Below, piece after piece: positions 6,323-7,762 of a stretch of DNA of 7,762 bases; the stretch's first letter is position 1, and the number at the start of each line of letters is the position of its first letter. A program made the position numbers and the translations under genes. The notes under the pieces are model-generated. The model was not told the DNA's origin and searched no databases. It saw only the letters and a list, made by a program, of their open reading frames with translations. Source of the DNA: an uncultured bacterium (GTDB taxonomy: Bacteria > Bacteroidota > Bacteroidia > Bacteroidales > JACABE01); NCBI GenBank assembly GCA_903911455.1, contig CAIWDQ010000269.1:1-7762 (forward strand), in the 5' to 3' direction.

Positions 6323-7060
6323 TTAAATAGCGCGTTGTCTTAAGGCTTCATATAAAATAATTCCACATGCAACCGAAACATTTAATGATTCAATTTCACC
6401 ATTTAATGGTATTTTAACTTTATGATCGCATAAACGGAGATATTCTGGCGAAACACCGTCTTCTTCCGAGCCCATAATAATAGCAGTAGGAGGGGTAAAG
6501 TCGGTTTTAAAATGGAAATCATCAGTCTTTTCAGTCGCAGCAATGATTTGTAATCCACTTTTCTTCAAAAAATCAATCGTTTCTTTCAGATTATCACTTT
6601 TACAAACAGGTATTTTATGTAATGCCCCCGCAGAAGTTTTAACTGCGTCAGAATTTATCTGGGCACTTCCTCTTGTTGGAACAATAATTGCATCAACACC
6701 AGCACATTCGGCAGTACGTGTAATAGCACCGAAGTTTCTAACGTCAGTAATCCTATCTAAGATTAAAATTAAAGGAGTTTTACCATGTTCATAAATAAAA
6801 GGGATAACACTTTCAACCTTAGTGTAAGAGATAATTGAAGTATAAGCCACTATACCTTGATGATTTTTAGGAGTAAGCTTATTAAGTTTCTCAACAGGTA
6901 CATATTGACTATGTACATCATTCTCTTTCAACAACTGAAACAGCTCAATGTATATCTCACCTCTCAAACCGTTTTGAATAAATATCTTTTCAATCTCTTT
7001 ACCGGATTTAATAGCTTCTATAACCGGACGAAGCCCATAAATTAAATTCTCTTTTTCCAT
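6323..7060 (-). CDS. rlmB: 23S rRNA 2'-O-ribose methyltransferase RlmB-like (SpoU/TrmH family)
   Basis: This is a SPOUT-class methyltransferase of 245 residues that would use S-adenosylmethionine to methylate a guanosine ribose in 23S rRNA (G2251 in E. coli for RlmB). The N-terminal substrate-binding domain begins with the typical LIYGLRPVIEAIKSG (residues 6-20) and runs to about 80. The knotted catalytic domain shows motif 1, DRITDVRNFGAITRTAECAG (102-121), with catalytic-type Asn109 and Arg115. Motif 2 is IIMGSEEDGVS (194-204) and motif 3 is IPLNGEIESLNVSVACGI (217-234). The GSEEDG form of motif 2 differs from the E. coli GAEGEG but keeps the essential Gly-x-Glu. A TrmH/TrmL tRNA target cannot be excluded, but the N-terminal domain and length favour RlmB. 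It is the first gene of a tight cluster with crcB and the DUF190 gene, 71 bases after the GWxTD gene. No Shine-Dalgarno sequence precedes ATG 7060. Confidence 0.9.
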   Translation of the reverse strand: MEKENLIYGLRPVIEAIKSGKEIEKIFIQNGLRGEIYIELFQLLKENDVHSQYVPVEKLNKLTPKNHQGIVAYTSIISYTKVESVIPFIYEHGKTPLILILDRITDVRNFGAITRTAECAGVDAIIVPTRGSAQINSDAVKTSAGALHKIPVCKSDNLKETIDFLKKSGLQIIAATEKTDDFHFKTDFTPPTAIIMGSEEDGVSPEYLRLCDHKVKIPLNGEIESLNVSVACGIILYEALRQRAI

Positions 7061-7076
7061 TTTTTATTTAATTAAA

Positions 7077-7124
7077 CATAATTCATAATTCATAATTCCT
7101 GCCTACCGGCAGGCAGGCATAATT
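7077..7124. repeat. GC-rich palindrome set in CATAATT heptamer repeats
   Basis: Three direct CATAATT heptamers (7077-7097) abut a 20-bp near-perfect palindrome, CCTGCCTACCGGCAGGCAGG (7098-7117, one A/C mismatch pair), and a fourth CATAATT follows at once (7118-7124). The palindrome is strikingly GC-rich in this AT-rich DNA. I recall CCTGCC...GGCAGG palindromes recurring between genes in Bacteroidota genomes, so a dispersed REP-like element is likely. As RNA it would fold a strong hairpin in the GWxTD-rlmB gap. On the minus strand no U-tract follows, so a classic intrinsic terminator is not supported, while the plus strand does continue into a short T run. It could act as an mRNA-stabilising or attenuating structure. 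Confidence 0.8.
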
Positions 7125-7131
7125 TTTCTTC

Positions 7132-7762
7132 TCATCTTCTCCATATATCAACAGCTGAAAACCAGCTAGCTTTCAAATCAGGATCCCTTCTTAAAACATA
7201 ATCATTATCAGTAAAAGGATTCTCAATCTTATCAAAAACAAACTTCAAAGATAGTAAATTTCCTGATTCACCATACACCCATGTTTCAGTTTTTGAACTC
7301 CTATATACTATATTTGGAGGCCCATATACAGTATAAATCATACCTCTATCCGTCCTCCAGCCTTCAATAAATGAAGTATAATAACGATTGGCATCTTTAA
7401 CGGCAGTATAATATTTTTTAATTAAAGATATGGCCCTGTCAGGATTACCTGCTATATCAAGCCAGAACTTATCCACCGCATTTTTATAATCTACACTCTG
7501 ATTTAGTTCATCATACTCCTTTCTTGTCGAAAGATATCTTAAAGGATATATCATTTGTAACGGAGATTTTACAGATGGAAAACCATCATAAAATACAAAT
7601 AAAGTTAAACCCTCAGCATTATTTGTGTCAGCCTGAAAATGATACATGCCTTCATTAACAAATGAAATATAATTAGTTTCAAAGTTAGAGGTTTTAATAG
7701 TAAAAACACTATCAGGAATAAATTTAGGTGCTTTTTGAGCCTCCAAACTATATAAAGGTTGA
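7132..7762 (-). CDS. GWxTD domain-containing protein, 5'-truncated by window edge
   Basis: This is the C-terminal part of a protein carrying the GWxTD domain, visible as FIEGWRTDRGMIYTVYGPP followed by the WVY segment (roughly the middle of this fragment). The frame stays open to the last base of the window (codons for QPLYSLEAQKAP precede the first possible TTG at 7746). That TTG is therefore not the true start, and more than half of a typical family member (about 400-450 residues) may lie outside. Upstream of the domain is a beta-rich stretch (YISFVNEGMYHFQADT, LTLFVFYDGFP), then helical KNAVDKFWLDIAGNPDRAISLIKKYY, which leads into the GWxTD core. The protein ends DLKASWFSAVDIWRR with TGA at 7134-7132. 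The family is found mainly in Bacteroidota and some other phyla and its function is unknown. A secreted or envelope location is plausible but cannot be checked without the N-terminus. It may be co-transcribed with rlmB, 71 bases downstream. Confidence 0.88.
   Translation of the reverse strand, partial: QPLYSLEAQKAPKFIPDSVFTIKTSNFETNYISFVNEGMYHFQADTNNAEGLTLFVFYDGFPSVKSPLQMIYPLRYLSTRKEYDELNQSVDYKNAVDKFWLDIAGNPDRAISLIKKYYTAVKDANRYYTSFIEGWRTDRGMIYTVYGPPNIVYRSSKTETWVYGESGNLLSLKFVFDKIENPFTDNDYVLRRDPDLKASWFSAVDIWRR

Noticed and set aside
7073..7080. TATGTTTA on the minus strand as a -7 box for rlmB
   Set aside because: It lacks the final G of TAnnTTTG, has no -33 partner, and would start transcription only a few bases before the ATG.

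Overview
The window looks like AT-rich chromosomal DNA from a member of the Bacteroidota. The genus cannot be read from it. Supporting signs are the low GC, start codons without Shine-Dalgarno sequences, a signal peptide ending in AQ, a TAnnTTTG-type -7 promoter box, a GWxTD-domain protein, and an RND pump with the GLVVDDGIVVTEN signature that I know from this phylum. Every recognisable gene lies on the minus strand, so transcription runs from high to low coordinates.

Right part (7762 down to 5561). A GWxTD-domain protein, cut by the window edge at its N-terminal side, is followed after a short gap by three closely spaced genes. These are an RlmB-type 23S rRNA 2'-O-ribose methyltransferase, a CrcB/Fluc fluoride channel, and a DUF190 (PII-like fold) protein. 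The gap before rlmB holds a GC-rich near-perfect palindrome embedded in CATAATT heptamers. The rlmB-crcB-DUF190 spacing of 15 and 12 bases suggests co-transcription, and there is no room for a fluoride riboswitch directly ahead of crcB.

Middle (5560 down to 5057). This 504-base stretch has no convincing gene. Most of it is an array of about 14 imperfect tandem repeats of exactly 21 bp (5207-5500). The central copies are identical or nearly so and the outer ones are diverged. On the minus strand, the strand of the neighbouring genes, one frame reads as leucine-rich heptads such as LSTLNAE for 65 codons, but it has no start codon and is closed by stops in the outer units. It may be a decayed coiled-coil gene or a non-coding, possibly regulatory, array. 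Between it and the next gene lie a candidate Bacteroidota -7 box and a 13-bp perfect palindrome that could be an operator.

Left part (5056 down to 1). This is a classic tripartite efflux operon in the order adaptor lipoprotein, HAE1-type RND inner-membrane pump, and TolC-like outer-membrane channel (3' end outside the window). Together they would form an envelope-spanning, proton-driven export machine. Its substrate cannot be told from sequence, and no dedicated regulator gene lies in the window.

The genes are ordinary for the phylum. The feature most worth a second look is the 21-bp array between the two operons.
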